Shown in pieces: positions 10,441-20,930 of a DNA stretch of 64,000 nt (positions are counted from its first letter, which is position 1; each line of letters starts with the position of its first letter). Below the pieces are notes generated by a model. That model did no database searches. It saw only the letters and a list, made by a program, of their open reading frames with translations, and was not told the origin of the DNA. Both the position numbers and the translations under genes were made by a program. The DNA comes from Ricinus communis (lineage: Eukaryota; Streptophyta; Magnoliopsida; Malpighiales; Euphorbiaceae): contig NC_063258.1 of NCBI RefSeq assembly GCF_019578655.1, positions 10,296,802 through 10,360,801 on the forward strand. Direction: 5' to 3'.

Positions 10441-11460
10441 TGTATATGATGCATGCGAGCATGGAGCTTTTGATAAATACTATAGGCATGTGGCTACTTG
10501 TTTAAGGATAATGGCTTATGTGTGCCTAATTGTTCTATACATAGATTATTTTTAAAAGAATGGTATGAGGGGGAGGATTGATGGGGCATTTTGGTGTTGC
10601 TAAGACTTTAGATATGTTGCATGAGCACTTTTATTGGTAAAAAGGCATGTTGATATTGGGAAAAATTGTGCCATTTGTGTTGTTTGTTTATGTGCCAAGT
10701 CTAAAAGCAAGCCCCATGGATTGTATATGCCATTACTATTTCTATTTCACCTTGGACCGATGTTTCTATGGATTTTATCTTAGGATTGTCACGGTCTAGG
10801 CATGACAATGATAGTATTTATGTAGTAGTTGATAAATTTTGTAAAATAGCATCATAAAGCTGAGTGATGTATCGGATATTGCTGATTTATTCCTTAGAAG
10901 TAGTATGTTTGCATGGCATGCCTAAGGCTATTGTTAGGGATAGGGATGTGAAACTTTTGACCTATTTTTAGAAGGCGTTATGGACTAAGTTAGGTACTAA
11001 AGCTGTTATTTTCTACTACTTGTCACCCTCGAGCGGATGGGTCAAACCAAAGTGGTTAATAGGGCCTTAGGAAAATTATTACGTGCTATTATAAAAGAAT
11101 ATCAAATCTTAGGAAGATTACCTCATGTAGAGTTTGCATATATTAGGAATGTGCATTCATCTATTTATTGTAGCCCTTTTGAAGTTGATATGGTTTTAAT
11201 CCACTAACTCCTTTGGATTTATTAACTTTCCCATTACAAGAGTGTGCTAAATTAGATTGTTCTAAGAAGGCCGAATAAGTTAGACAACTTCATGACAAGG
11301 TAAGGCAACAAATAGAGAAGAGAAATGAGCAAGTCGCGCATCATCACAACAAAGGTCGAAAACAAGTTGTGTTTGAACCTAGTGTTAGGGTGTGGTTGCA
11401 TATGCACGAGGAGAGGTTTCCCTCTTCAAGGCGTTCTAAGTTGTAAGGGAAGAGGAGAGG
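10441..11460 (+). pseudogene. Chromovirus integrase (broken)
   Basis: This is the integrase of the same remnant. The zinc-binding domain is spread over frames as GHFGVAKTLDMLHEHFYW and CAICVVCLCAKSK (10,580-10,700), which gives the HHCC arrangement. The core reads PWTDVSMDFILGLSRS (about 10,765) and IVRDRDVK (about 10,930). A STTCHPRADG segment (about 11,015) then leads towards the catalytic glutamate. The C-terminal part reads GFNPLTPLDLL, then an RNEQVAHHHNKGRKQVVFEP segment and HEERFPSSRRSKL up to 11,445. This C-terminus is the same type as the reverse-strand integrase at 46.2-47.1 kb. The remnant ends at the S-repeat fragment. Confidence 0.75.
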
Positions 11461-11925
11461 GATCCTTCCAGAGAATATAGAATTTGCGATTTCTTTCCAT
11501 ACTCGGATCCAGAAAGCCTACCTATGTTCTCATTTTGTTTGTTTCTTTTGTGTCACTCTTTCTAATTTCTATATAATATTATGGTTTAGTTTTGCTTGGC
11601 GAGGCATAAGCGGGGTGTTGGGTTAAAGCACATAAAAGCGACAATCATAGGCACCTATCCAATGCGTGGATAGATGCGAAAAAGAATATTAGTTGGTCAA
11701 GTATTCATATCATTTTCAAATGATGCGTGGCGAATCTTTTAGAAGAAAGAGAAGCGAAGCGAGAATCGAGGCATGCTTTGATATTCTTATTCATGAGATG
11801 CACCATTGGGATCTCCATCATTCCTTGCTCCTCTGAGGACAAGGACTCTTGATACAAGGGATTGACATAAGGAATCATGGGAGGCGTAATTGACAAGCTT
11901 ATTTGGTGCCATTTGGGATTACATA
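11461..11925 (-). repeat. S tandem-repeat fragments (inverted)
   Basis: This is the reverse complement of parts of the S unit: GCGACAATCATAGGCAC, then ATTAGTTGGTCAAGTATTCA, GGGATCTCCATCATTCC and GGAATCATGGGAGG. It has small internal deletions and a purine-rich insertion near 11,745. It connects directly to the AT-rich block at 11,926, exactly as at 60,586 on the other side of the window. Confidence 0.75.
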
Positions 11926-12160
11926 AAGTCACACCTCATCTCCGTAGCTCGACATGTATATTTAAAACCAAATGCTTTCTAAAATCTTTTTAGCTTAGTT
12001 GAATTATAACATACTTACATATGTATATATAATAATGTATTTGAAATCATAATAATGAAAAATAGATAATTTTTTATATGATGTTTTATTACAACGACTA
12101 TAACTAGAAATGTCTTTATTAAACATTATTAAATAAGTTAATATACAAAGTTTGCTTTTA
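11926..12160 (+). repeat. AT-rich block E2, inverted copy of 60,344-60,585
   Basis: Starts around TCACACCTCATCTCCGTAG, passes through CTTTCTAAAATCTTTTTAG and ends at TTAATATACAAAG. The same block lies in opposite orientation at 60,344-60,585, where it has TG and CA ends (TGTATATT ... GGTGTCA). I cannot assign it. A short LTR, a MITE-like element or an edge variant of the S unit are all possible. Confidence 0.5.
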
Positions 12161-12328
12161 AACCTTAACTTTATAACATAGCCTCTTACATGTACATAAC
12201 CACCATGGTATGAAACAAGGATGAAGATTTATATACAAGTTACAGTGAGTATGTATATGACTCCTCGGACGAGAGATCTTTGGCCAACCTTATTCTAGCC
12301 TTTAATCACACTTACTAGCTCTGACCAG
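12161..12328. other. Unassigned spacer
   Basis: This spacer lies between the E2 block and the Athila-type LTR. It contains no open frame of note, no clear repeat partner in the window and nothing I recognise. Confidence 0.4.
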
Positions 12329-13786
12329 CGATAGGGTAATTTGTGTAGATACAATATAAGGCGGTGAACCTATCGATCTGGACTAGCACTAACGGTGAGT
12401 ATCAAGCTCGTATTCTACGGGAAAGGTGATCCTAGAACTACTGACGTCTTATGATATCTAACCTAACAAAATCAATGAAGTTGCTATTCTGTGATTGAAA
12501 TGTAAGTAAGTGATTAACTAAGTGTCGGATAGGTAGAAAGGATTTACGTGACACAATCAAAGAAAAGAGCAAACCAAGGGGACCTAAGCTAGTTGGATTT
12601 TAGTGAAGGTAAAGATTATATTGATTACCAATTCGATTACTGCGTGGATGAATTCTTAATTGAATTCGGTTTCCCTCTCGAGATAATCGAATTCCTAAAC
12701 CTAAGAACCTAAAGTTGGAACCTCTTCCTAACAATCGATTATTAAATTATCATTAAGCTTTAATCCGCCTCTATTAAGCTTTGTTAATTCTTAATTCGGC
12801 TAGTCAATTACCCTTGTTTCTAAGTGATCATTAACGAGTTCTTGCTATTCAAATTTCTAATTACTAAATGAACTTCTCAATTACATAAAGCAATCTAAAT
12901 ACCACAGCTCACAGCATCTCATGAATAATGTGATTTCTCATTAATAATGAAAGCAAGAAGAAATAAGCATTGATAATCAAAGTCTAGTAAACATCAAAAG
13001 CAATCCAACAACATAGGAACCCCAGTGGGTTTAACAATTCTAGCTACTCATACTAATAAGCAACACAAAGTAAAGAACAAATTCGGAAAAGTAATTCGAG
13101 AAGCTGTACACCCTTCTTCTTCAGAGTTGGATGAAAACCCTATATTCCCAATTCCGAGATGATGAACCTAAAATGTCTCTTGAATGCCCCAAATCCACTC
13201 TTGATCTTGATTTGATGTTAAAACCAATGTAATCCTTCCTTCGATAGATGAAATATTACGCTAAAGTCGAATATTGAAGTCGGAAAAAGATAAGCTTAGG
13301 CATATATGTGTGAAATCAAGTCGGAAAATCGAACCCTTCCTCGATAAATCGCATTTGCCTATATAAATCTCTCGGCACGACCATGGTCAAGCCGTCTTGA
13401 TAAGCATGGGGGGCGAGTCCGAGCCGTCTTGGACCTCTAAATCCGTAACTTAAGACTTCTTCTGGTCATGCCCTCACCAATCTTTGAGCCACCATGTGGC
13501 CTCGGAAGCTGTGCAAAATGGCACTCTTTAGGAATCAAGTGTTGATGGTTCAACACGACTAGAGTCGAGCTATGCTTAACCTTGGAATGCTAGTCCTTGC
13601 TCGATTTTGATGCATTCTAGTCAAGTAATTCGCGTGTATTTTGCTTGACTATTAATAATATCCATCGATAATCACCTAAAACATGAAAGGAACCAAAACA
13701 ACTGGTGATTCTAGCATAAAATAAGATAACTATGCACAAAATGTAAGTAATTAGGCATATAAACATGTATAAAATGATGCCTGACA
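12329..13786 (-). repeat. Athila-type LTR, family A, copy 1 (reverse)
   Basis: This is a complete LTR of about 1,458 bases. Its inner end reads CGATAGGGTAATTTGTG, equivalent to TGATAGGCTATTTCTG in other copies. The body carries the family landmarks CCTATCGAT, CTTATGATATCTAACC, TAATTCGGCTAGTCAATTAC and CCTATATAAAT. The outer end reads TGATGCCTGACA. On the reverse strand the TATA box (ATTTATATAGG) lies near 13,360 after a GC-rich U3. Downstream of the outer end is the polypurine tract region, which makes this a 3' LTR. The left flank is ACCAG (12,324-12,328); no matching partner is visible, because the rest of the element is rearranged. Confidence 0.8.
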
Positions 13787-13872
13787 AATCACCCCACTTA
13801 AGCTTTTGCTTGACCTCGAGCAATCAATAACTCAATACATATAAAAGCAATAATCACCCTTAGAAGCCCATG
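13787..13872 (-). other. Athila 3' untranslated end with polypurine tract
   Basis: On the reverse strand this reads GAGGTCAAGCAAAAGC, then TTAAGTGGGGTGATT, directly before the LTR. This is the position and composition of the polypurine tract that primes plus-strand synthesis. It stops after about 85 bases at a microhomology CATGCTAA and passes straight into the middle of a second LTR copy. Confidence 0.65.
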
Positions 13873-14629
13873 CTAAGCAATACAAAGTAAAGAATAGATT
13901 CATAAAAGTAAATTGAAGGCATGTACACCCTTTTTCTTCGAGTTGGGTGAAAAATCCTAAATTCCCAATTCATAATAGTAAACCTAATTTGCCTCTTGAA
14001 TGCTCCCAAATCTTGTCTTGATCTTCAATTTGATGTTAAAACAATTGTAATCCTTCCTTGAGTAGATGAAATGATCTTCTAAGGTCCGAGTATTGGAAGT
14101 CACGGAATAAGATGGTTTAAGCTTGTATATGTGAAATCAAGTCAAAAACTCAAACCTTAATTGATGCGTCGTTTTTGCCTATATAAATCTTTTAACGCAG
14201 TAGTGGTCAAGGCCGTGATGATCATCCTGGCGGAGTCGGGCCGTGTTGGACCTCACGATACGCAACTCGTGACTTCTTTCAAGCCATGTCCTGGCGGTCT
14301 TTGAGCCACCCACGAAGGCCGTGGTGGAGGCCGTTAATAGCTTTGGAAGCCGTGCCAAAATGGCACTCTTAAAGAGCAACTATTTGATGGTTCAGCCACG
14401 GCCCGGAGTCTAGGCCGTGCTCAACCTGGAATGCTAGTCCTTACTTTCGATTTGATGGATTACGGTAAAGTAATTCGCGTATTTCCCTCGATTATTGATA
14501 ATGTCCCTCGATAATGACACGAAGCGTTAAAGGAACCAAAAGACAAGTGATTACGGCGCAAAGCGAGATAACTATGCACAAAAATGTAAACAATTGGGCA
14601 TGTAAATATGTATAAAATGATGCATATCA
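13873..14629 (-). repeat. Athila-type LTR, family A, copy 2, U3 part only (reverse)
   Basis: This is the outer half of a family-A LTR, from AGTAAAGAATAGATTCAT through TATATAAATC (TATA box on the reverse strand) to the end GATGCATATCA at 14,629. The inner half is missing because of the junction near 13,870. Its own 3' untranslated region follows at 14,630. Confidence 0.75.
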
Positions 14630-16040
14630 AATCAACCCACACTTAAGCTTTTGCTTGTCCTCGAGCAATCAATAACTCAATACATGCACAAGCAATAATC
14701 ACCTCTCGAAATCCATGCTAAAGTTCACAGCTCAGCCTTATTCAGCATATAAAGAATGAAACTCGAAGTAGCTAACAAGTTATACACCTTTAAGGAAGAA
14801 CTATAATAATACCATCTCGAAGCCACAGCTTATATAACAATTCAGCATTAAAGACTAAGAACTATTGCCTCACGGGGAATCTCTCAGAATCACTCATGAG
14901 TGTTTACGGGTAAATAAGAAAATTCCCTCGATGCGGTACACTAAGCACATTTACCATAAGCTTGCTCATAAATCTCATCTTAAACTCGCGAATAATTGAA
15001 TACAAGAATCAAAGGGGTCTTTCAAGGGGTTGAAATGTAGGTGAGGTAAAGGTAAGAATATTTGGATAGAAGTGTAAAGTATACTAAAAATCATGCACTT
15101 ATTTGAAATGAATGTTTGAGGCCGAGTGCTAAAACAACAAAAATACTCACTAAGCCTTATTTGGAAGTAAAGGATGCTCACAAGAATTAAATTCGGAAGA
15201 GTTAAGAGCTAAAAAGTAAGTCATAAATTTTTGTTTTGATATATAATATGTATATATATTACAACTGACTTATATAGGAAATTTCTTATGGTTAATGACA
15301 TAAAAATAAGAATCGTTATCCAATTTGGATTGAAGAGAGCATCGAAGAATAACTAAAAAGACTAAGTGAATTAAGAACAGCATTAGGCGCTATGATTACG
15401 TTAAATGAAGAAACATAACACATAATTACTCGGTATACAAGGTGAAGGAAAGAGCGGATATATTGAGCGGTGTATGTGTAGTGATTAGGTGTAAATTATG
15501 AAAGAAAAGCTTAAGGCTCAAACTGGTGACTAATGGAAATAGAGGGTATGCTTTTGGCGGATGTGGTGAAATCCTAAGTTGCCCAAATCATCTAATGGTA
15601 TTCAAAATTCATGTAACCTCAACAACCATTCTGAGGCAAGTTCTAGAAATGAAAGTAAGTCTGGTAGCACACTTAAACAAGAAAGGTCATGAGCATAATG
15701 TGCAGTGGATGCTCAATTTTGGTTCAAAAACTCAGTTTGAAGTGGCTAAAATTTGCAATTGATTCCCGGACTTATCAGTTGAATCATCATATAAATTGAA
15801 TATGAGATTGACATAATCAAAGTTCACGATCAAGGTTGTAAATTTGCAAGGAACTCGAAGTAACACCGGTTTAACTTGACCAAATTGACATATTGGGTAC
15901 AGTGAAATTGATTTCAAGAACAAAAGATAGAGAGGGACAATCAAGTACTAGTGTGTGAATTAAATCATTAATTCACGAGAAGAATAAACTAAACTTGAAT
16001 GTCATGAAAAACCTAGGTCTTAACATCCTAAGAATAGTCC
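14630..16040 (-). other. Athila 3' untranslated region (reverse)
   Basis: This is non-coding and collinear with 28,828-30,260 of element N1. Shared landmarks are AGCTTTTGCTTGTCCTCGAG (with the polypurine tract beside it), TGCCTCACGGG, AAATTCCC, GTGTATGTGTAGTG and CCTAAGAATAGTCCATTATC. It breaks at about 16,040 where the minisatellite begins, while N1 continues into the ORF-3 end. No coding is seen. Confidence 0.7.
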
Positions 16041-16520
16041 ATTATCATTGTGGGCTTGTTTTGTCAAATTCATAAATATCGCGATTCTGGAGTTATTTTC
16101 TTATATCGACAAATATACCACTTTCATGAGGTTGTTTTCCCATATTGTAAAATTAACCCATTTAAGTGGTTGTTTTCTCATAGTCTGAATATACTACAAT
16201 TCACGGGTTATTTCCCAGTTCATAAATATCCACGTATTACGAGGGTTGTTTTCATATATTAAAGAATTTACCCATCCTACGAGGGCTGTTTTCTCATATT
16301 AAAAATTTACTCATTCTGAGGTTGTTCTCTTAGACTACGCCGAATTACACTACTTTTATGGGATTGTTTTCTCGGACTCATAAATATACACATTTTTACG
16401 GTGTTATTTTCTTATATTGATAAATATACCACTTTTACGGGGTCATTTTCTCATACTAAATTATTAGCAATATTATGGTGTTATTTTCTCAAATTCATAA
16501 ATATACACATTTTAAATGTT
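16041..16520 (+). repeat. Minisatellite, period about 37-41 bases
   Basis: About twelve imperfect copies of a unit with a core like GGGTTGTTTTCTCATATT, followed by CATAAATATAC and ACTTTTACG. Copy boundaries can be followed from 16,045 to about 16,515. Divergence between copies is high, so the array is old. It interrupts the Athila 3' untranslated sequence, so it probably came in as part of another mobile element. Confidence 0.75.
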
Positions 16521-18335
16521 TTTCTTTAAGATTTAATTGATGAATTGAAGTATCTTTAGGATGTGGATGTCCGGAAACATATGGCGTGTCTAGAAAGCAT
16601 AATTTTTAAATGGGAAGCTGACTCTTTTGTGGACCATCATTAATATTCCTGCATACTCAATGTTGTCATGCTACTGACATGGCTAGGAAACTGCTTATCC
16701 TTATTATATAGGACATTTACAAGCATTCAATTTGAGCAGCGGTTGAAGAGCGGTCGACAATCATCGTAAGTTTCTCCTCCCTTGATCTTCCTTTCAAGAT
16801 GGGATAAAAATTGGTTCTTAAAAAAGCGGAAAGGAGATATCCAAGGCACCGCTTATAAGGACAAGTGATCAAATCTTGTAAGAGCTAGGTGATTTAGGAC
16901 TTAGGAGAGTCACTAAACTTTGTGGGATGGTGCGAGAATTATGTAGGTGAATTATTATTTATGAAAATAATTAATTGTGCAAATGAAACTTTAAATTTCG
17001 ATGCCTTTCGTTGCTTTCATTATTAGGTAGCGTCATAACATTGATAATGAGTTCATCAAGGATTTTGCTAAAGGCCCTTTATATAACCTATTTATTTAAT
17101 TAATGGCTATGAATTTCATGCAGAATTACATGGTTCGATGATGTCCACAGCGAAAGTGAAGTTTGTATCTGAGGGCACCAATTATAACAAGATTGAGAGT
17201 GACTACTATGGACGCTTAACAAGGTTCTATGATTGGAAAATATAAGCCTATCAATTAATCCCTTTATTCTATTCAAGTGTGAATAGTGCGAACCAGTAAA
17301 AAATGTTGGGATGAGGGTTAATAAACCTAGTGGATGTGAATCATAGAGCGCCAAGCTCAACAAGTATGAATCATCCGCGCATAGGTATATTATGTACCTT
17401 ATGCTAGTTTGAGAAAAAATAAGTGTAGTGGTAGGCGGTTTCCAAAGTTAAAGCGAGGCCATTATGGATGTACACGAAATTTGTTGAGGAACAAGTTGTC
17501 ATTACCATGATATTCTAAGAAGATGAGTCTGCTAATCTCCAACTACCTATTCAAGGGCAAGTTATTCCAATACACATTTACATGGAGAATCTGTTGATTT
17601 AGATGATGGCGGTGAGGTTCAAATGATATGGTATTTGAGTCAAAATCTGAAGTTCTAGATGAAGATGAAAGTGAAGAAAATGTGGATACTAGTGATAATA
17701 ATTAATATAATTGTATTTGTTTTTCGGTGTTGTACTTTGTAAGCGGGTATTTTGATATTTATTATTTCTGATGTGACACATTTAACATTTCTATTTTTTT
17801 TTTATGCTTTTATTATTTGTTATGTTTTTGTAGACATGTCGATTAGAAAATGAGACATTTGTAGGTGTAGATCGACATCGAATTAGTCGTGCTCCACGAC
17901 CACAAACTCCTTAACTTCATATTCGATGGCACTACCTCCGGCACCTTCACCATATCCATCGCTATCCCGTTGCCTTTTCCTTGGCTTTCGCCTTCACCTT
18001 TGCCTTTGCCTTTACCTTCACTTTCGCCTTGACATCACTACATGTACCTCTTTTGGCAGAAAGACAATCGGTAGGGCCATCTACTTATGCTTCTACTGAC
18101 TCCTTCTAGTGACTCTTCTTTTCTAGAGTGGCTTGTATCCATGTGAGACATAATAAGTAAATTTTTCCTATTAAATATAAATGCAAATGCTCTGTAGTAT
18201 AATTTTAGCTTGATATCTTTTTGTTTACCATACATTGTATGGATGATTTATGTTATGTCTATATTATATATGTTCATTTGAATGAATTAGTGGTATGATT
18301 TTCATTAATGATGAATATCTATTGACAAACTAATG
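16521..18335 (+). other. Unassigned DNA, possible DNA-transposon tail
   Basis: I see no intact gene here. Around 17,150-17,260 a broken forward frame reads IESDYYGRLTRFYDW. Near 17,640-17,700 an acidic frame end reads VLDEDESEENVDTSDNN. A proline-coding low-complexity stretch follows. Such a sequence (DYYG-type domain, acidic tail, then Pro-rich ORF) vaguely recalls CACTA transposon proteins, but too little is readable to claim it. The 16,521-17,050 part and the AT-rich 18,040-18,335 part hold nothing recognisable. Confidence 0.25.
17930..18045 (+). repeat. CCTTTG/CCTTCA-type low-complexity stretch
   Basis: Imperfect hexanucleotide runs (CCTTTGCCTTTGCCTTTACC and relatives) that read Pro-, Leu- or Phe-rich in the three frames. 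Confidence 0.6.
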
Positions 18336-19785
18336 AATATTATCACGATCTAATTTGTGGGCCCATTGGGCGGCTAGGGAATAGGTTGGCGTAAGCCCAC
18401 TAAAACCCGTAGCAAGCGACAATTCACTAACTTAATCAAAGTGTAATTCAAATTCTATCCATTATAAAAATTTTGCATAACCAACTTTCAACCATCCGGA
18501 TACTACATATTTAATTTAGTATGTCGGCTGGAATTAGGCAATACAGTTTAACATGCCAAAATAAAATAATAACTTTTGAAACCACTACTGGAGAATCTAG
18601 AATTCTAAAAAATCAAACATACAAATAAAATTAGTTACATTAAACTCGAGAGATGAAGGAGGTGTTGTGAGGAGAACAAGCGTGGGAAAACTAACAAACA
18701 CCGGAAAATAATTAAATTTGAGGCCCATTAGTCTTGAGGTGAGTTAAAATCATATAATCCAAAAACCTACATACAACCATCTCAGTAAAATATTTATTTA
18801 ATCAGGAATAAAATATTATATCATATTAAAGCAGCGTATCATGCCATGATTGAGTAAAATCGATTTAGGCGTTATGAGATGAGTACCTCGGCAAAATCCT
18901 AACCCTACCACTAACAATCTTCCGAGCTCTCTCACTCTAATAGGACTAGTGCGACGGAGCACGAACAAGATCTTTGAATCCGGTTTGGTCACTTGATTCC
19001 CGATAAAGTCGGGCGGCCATGAAGCCAGCGCTCGACCGGGAACCTTTAATTCGGCAATCCAAACTTCTGACCCGGAGAGTTAAACTCGACCCGGGCAAGT
19101 CTCAAAAATATTCTTTTACTACCTTTCTAGGATCATGCTGCGGTGCATGTAGTCTTGGCGTAATCCATCGGGTAACATGTTCTACCGCCATCTCATCCAA
19201 GTCAGTATGCAATCATAATATTAATGATGTGTAAAATGACATATAAATAGTAAATAATTAATTAATTTCATAAAATGATTATTTAGATGAATAAAAAGTA
19301 AATAAATAATTTAAATCTATAAATCAATTAATCGAAATTGCTATATAAAATTTTGGCATGACACAGTATACCAAATATATGACTTTAACTCACGATTCGA
19401 TGACCCTTGCTACGCTCTTAAGCCTTGGGTGGAGGCGGGTCAAAATGATAGATTATCGGGGCGGCTTGATAAGTCGGTTGACTCGCCTTGACCACCAAAA
19501 TCCGATCGGCGATTCGGCGCTGGACTCGAGACAACGTCGAGATAATGATTCTAGCATCTAATTCTACGATCCGGTCTACGATTATTACGATACATCACAA
19601 ACACTTTCGGCGGTCGATTTCCTAATGGAGTCCGATCGTTGCAATATTAGTGCCATTGGAAAGCTTGTGACAAGGGAGTTCATCCATGAACTCCAATCAG
19701 CCATAACTTCATAGAAGATGGCGGAAAAGTCCAACATCCAAGCTGCTCATTGCCATTAGAAATTCGGCACCTAGAGAGCAACAAC
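18336..19785 (+). repeat. LTR-like block starting TATCACGATC
   Basis: It starts TATCACGATCTAATTTGTGG, then GGGCCCATTGGGCGGCTAG and AAACCCGTAGCAAGC. I associate this with LTR starts of the form TGTCACGATCC in plant Ty3/gypsy elements. It runs through a stretch (19,003-19,480) repeated directly at 20,472-20,930, and on through AGCTTGTGACAAGGGAG to the Cassandra insertion point at 19,785. No coding is seen. The LTR reading is an inference from composition and remembered motifs. Confidence 0.4.
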
Positions 19786-19870
19786 TGTAGCGATCCGGGA
19801 ACCCGGATCACATGAGATATTATCCGCTTTGGCCCCATTAGCCTCACGATTTTGTCCCTTTGGCGGGTTT

Positions 19871-19919
19871 GAGAACTTCCCACGGAATTTCTACAGACCA
19901 AGCATGTTTAACTTTAGAG
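19871..19919 (-). promoter_or_regulatory. 5S rRNA-like box A segment in the Cassandra LTR
   Basis: The reverse strand reads CTCTAAAGTTAAACATGCTTGG and, after a shortened gap, TGGGAAGTTC. This matches the 5S gene around box A (AGTTAAGCGTGCTTGG) and the segment ending TGGGAAGT. About 25 bases in between, which should hold the box C core, are missing. Confidence 0.7.
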
Positions 19920-20309
19920 TCCCTACAACTCCATAGCCAGAACAGCCAAAGGCGCATCATGTGATTAGTTCCAACTCTTTACATATATGCTATCAACTAT
20001 TACGCCCCGTTCCGACATGCAATTTGATTCATTCATGTACCCTCGTACCTAAGTCTTTGTCATCTTAGAAGCTTGCAGGAAGGCCGTTCGTTGTCCGGGC
20101 ATCCTATCTTTGCCCGGCATCCACTTCCGCCTTGTTGGACGCTTCTTTAGGTGAAGGCTGTCACATACCCACCGACTTGACCTCGAACCACACATCTACT
20201 AGAGGATCTGCTTTGATACTATTTATAACGACCTAGAACCGGATCATATTAGATATTGTTTGCTTTGGCCCCACTAGCCTTAGGGTTTTTATCCACTTTT
20301 GGTGGGTTT

Positions 20310-20330
20310 GAGAACTTCTAGGAGGTCCCC
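20310..20330 (-). promoter_or_regulatory. 5S rRNA-like box C remnant in the other Cassandra LTR
   Basis: The reverse strand reads GGGGACCTCCTAGAAGTTC, close to the 5S box C end GTGACCTCCTGGGAAGT. The box A half has been deleted in this LTR copy. Confidence 0.6.
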
Positions 20331-20471
20331 ATATGCAATTCGATTCATTCATGTACCCTCATTTCTTAGAGTGCTAGCATCCTAGAATCCTGCCGAAGTT
20401 GCTTCTTGTCCGGGCATCTTATCTTTGCCTCGGTGTCCACTTCCGCCCTCATCGGACCGCTTCTCAGTCGG

Positions 20472-20930
20472 TATCCTGGCTTCGATCGGGGGCATTTAAT
20501 CCGGCAATCAAACTTCACGGCCTAGAGTTGAACTCGACCGGGACAAATCTCAAAATATTCTTTTACTACATTTCTCGGATATATCTTTGATATGCACGCG
20601 GTCCTAATGCAATCTATCGGGTAGCATGTTCTCTTGCCATCTCGTCCAGAGTCAGTATGCAATCATAATATTAATAATGTGGGAAATGATATATAAATAG
20701 TAAATAGATTATTAATTCTATAAAATGGTTATTTAGATGAATAATAAATAAATAAACAATTTAAATCTATAAATCAATTAATTGAAATTGCTATATAAAA
20801 TTTTGGCATGACACGAGTATACTAGATATATGAATTTAACTCACGATTACATTGACCCTTTGCTCGCTCCTAAGCCTACGGGTGGGCGGTGGCTATGGAT
20901 TATCAAGACACTTGATAAATCGGTCGACTT
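20472..20930 (+). repeat. Direct repeat of 19,003-19,480
   Basis: Shares TTTAATCCGGCAATC, CATCTCGTCC, AGTATGCAATCATAATATTA, CTATAAATCAATTAAT and TATAAAATTTTGGCATGACA with the earlier copy, in the same order. It ends at GATAAATCGGTCGACTTG, where it passes directly into ORF-3 through the shared letters GTCGACTT. Confidence 0.75.

Larger units (their letters stand above)
19786..20471 (-). mobile_element. Cassandra-type TRIM element (reverse, 5' truncated)
   Basis: This is a miniature LTR retrotransposon without coding capacity, of the 5S-containing Cassandra kind. Read on the reverse strand, the upstream LTR (20,471-20,224) is followed by a primer site of tRNA-Met type (TAGTATCAAAGCAG, 20,221-20,208). 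A very short internal region (to 20,166) ends in GGTGGGTA, and the downstream LTR (20,165-19,786) begins TGTGACAGCC and ends CTACA. Both LTRs share GTCCGGGCATC/TATCTTTGCC and TTTGGCCCCA blocks. 5S rRNA-like promoter sequence lies inside them. The total of about 690 bases agrees with the family size I remember. The left flank is ACAAC. The upstream LTR lost its first bases where it meets the next repeat. Confidence 0.75.

Noticed and set aside
17100..18045. A confident CACTA transposase call
   Set aside because: Only isolated motifs (DYYG, acidic tail, Pro-rich stretch) are readable, with no terminal CACTA repeats found. Kept as a weak possibility only.
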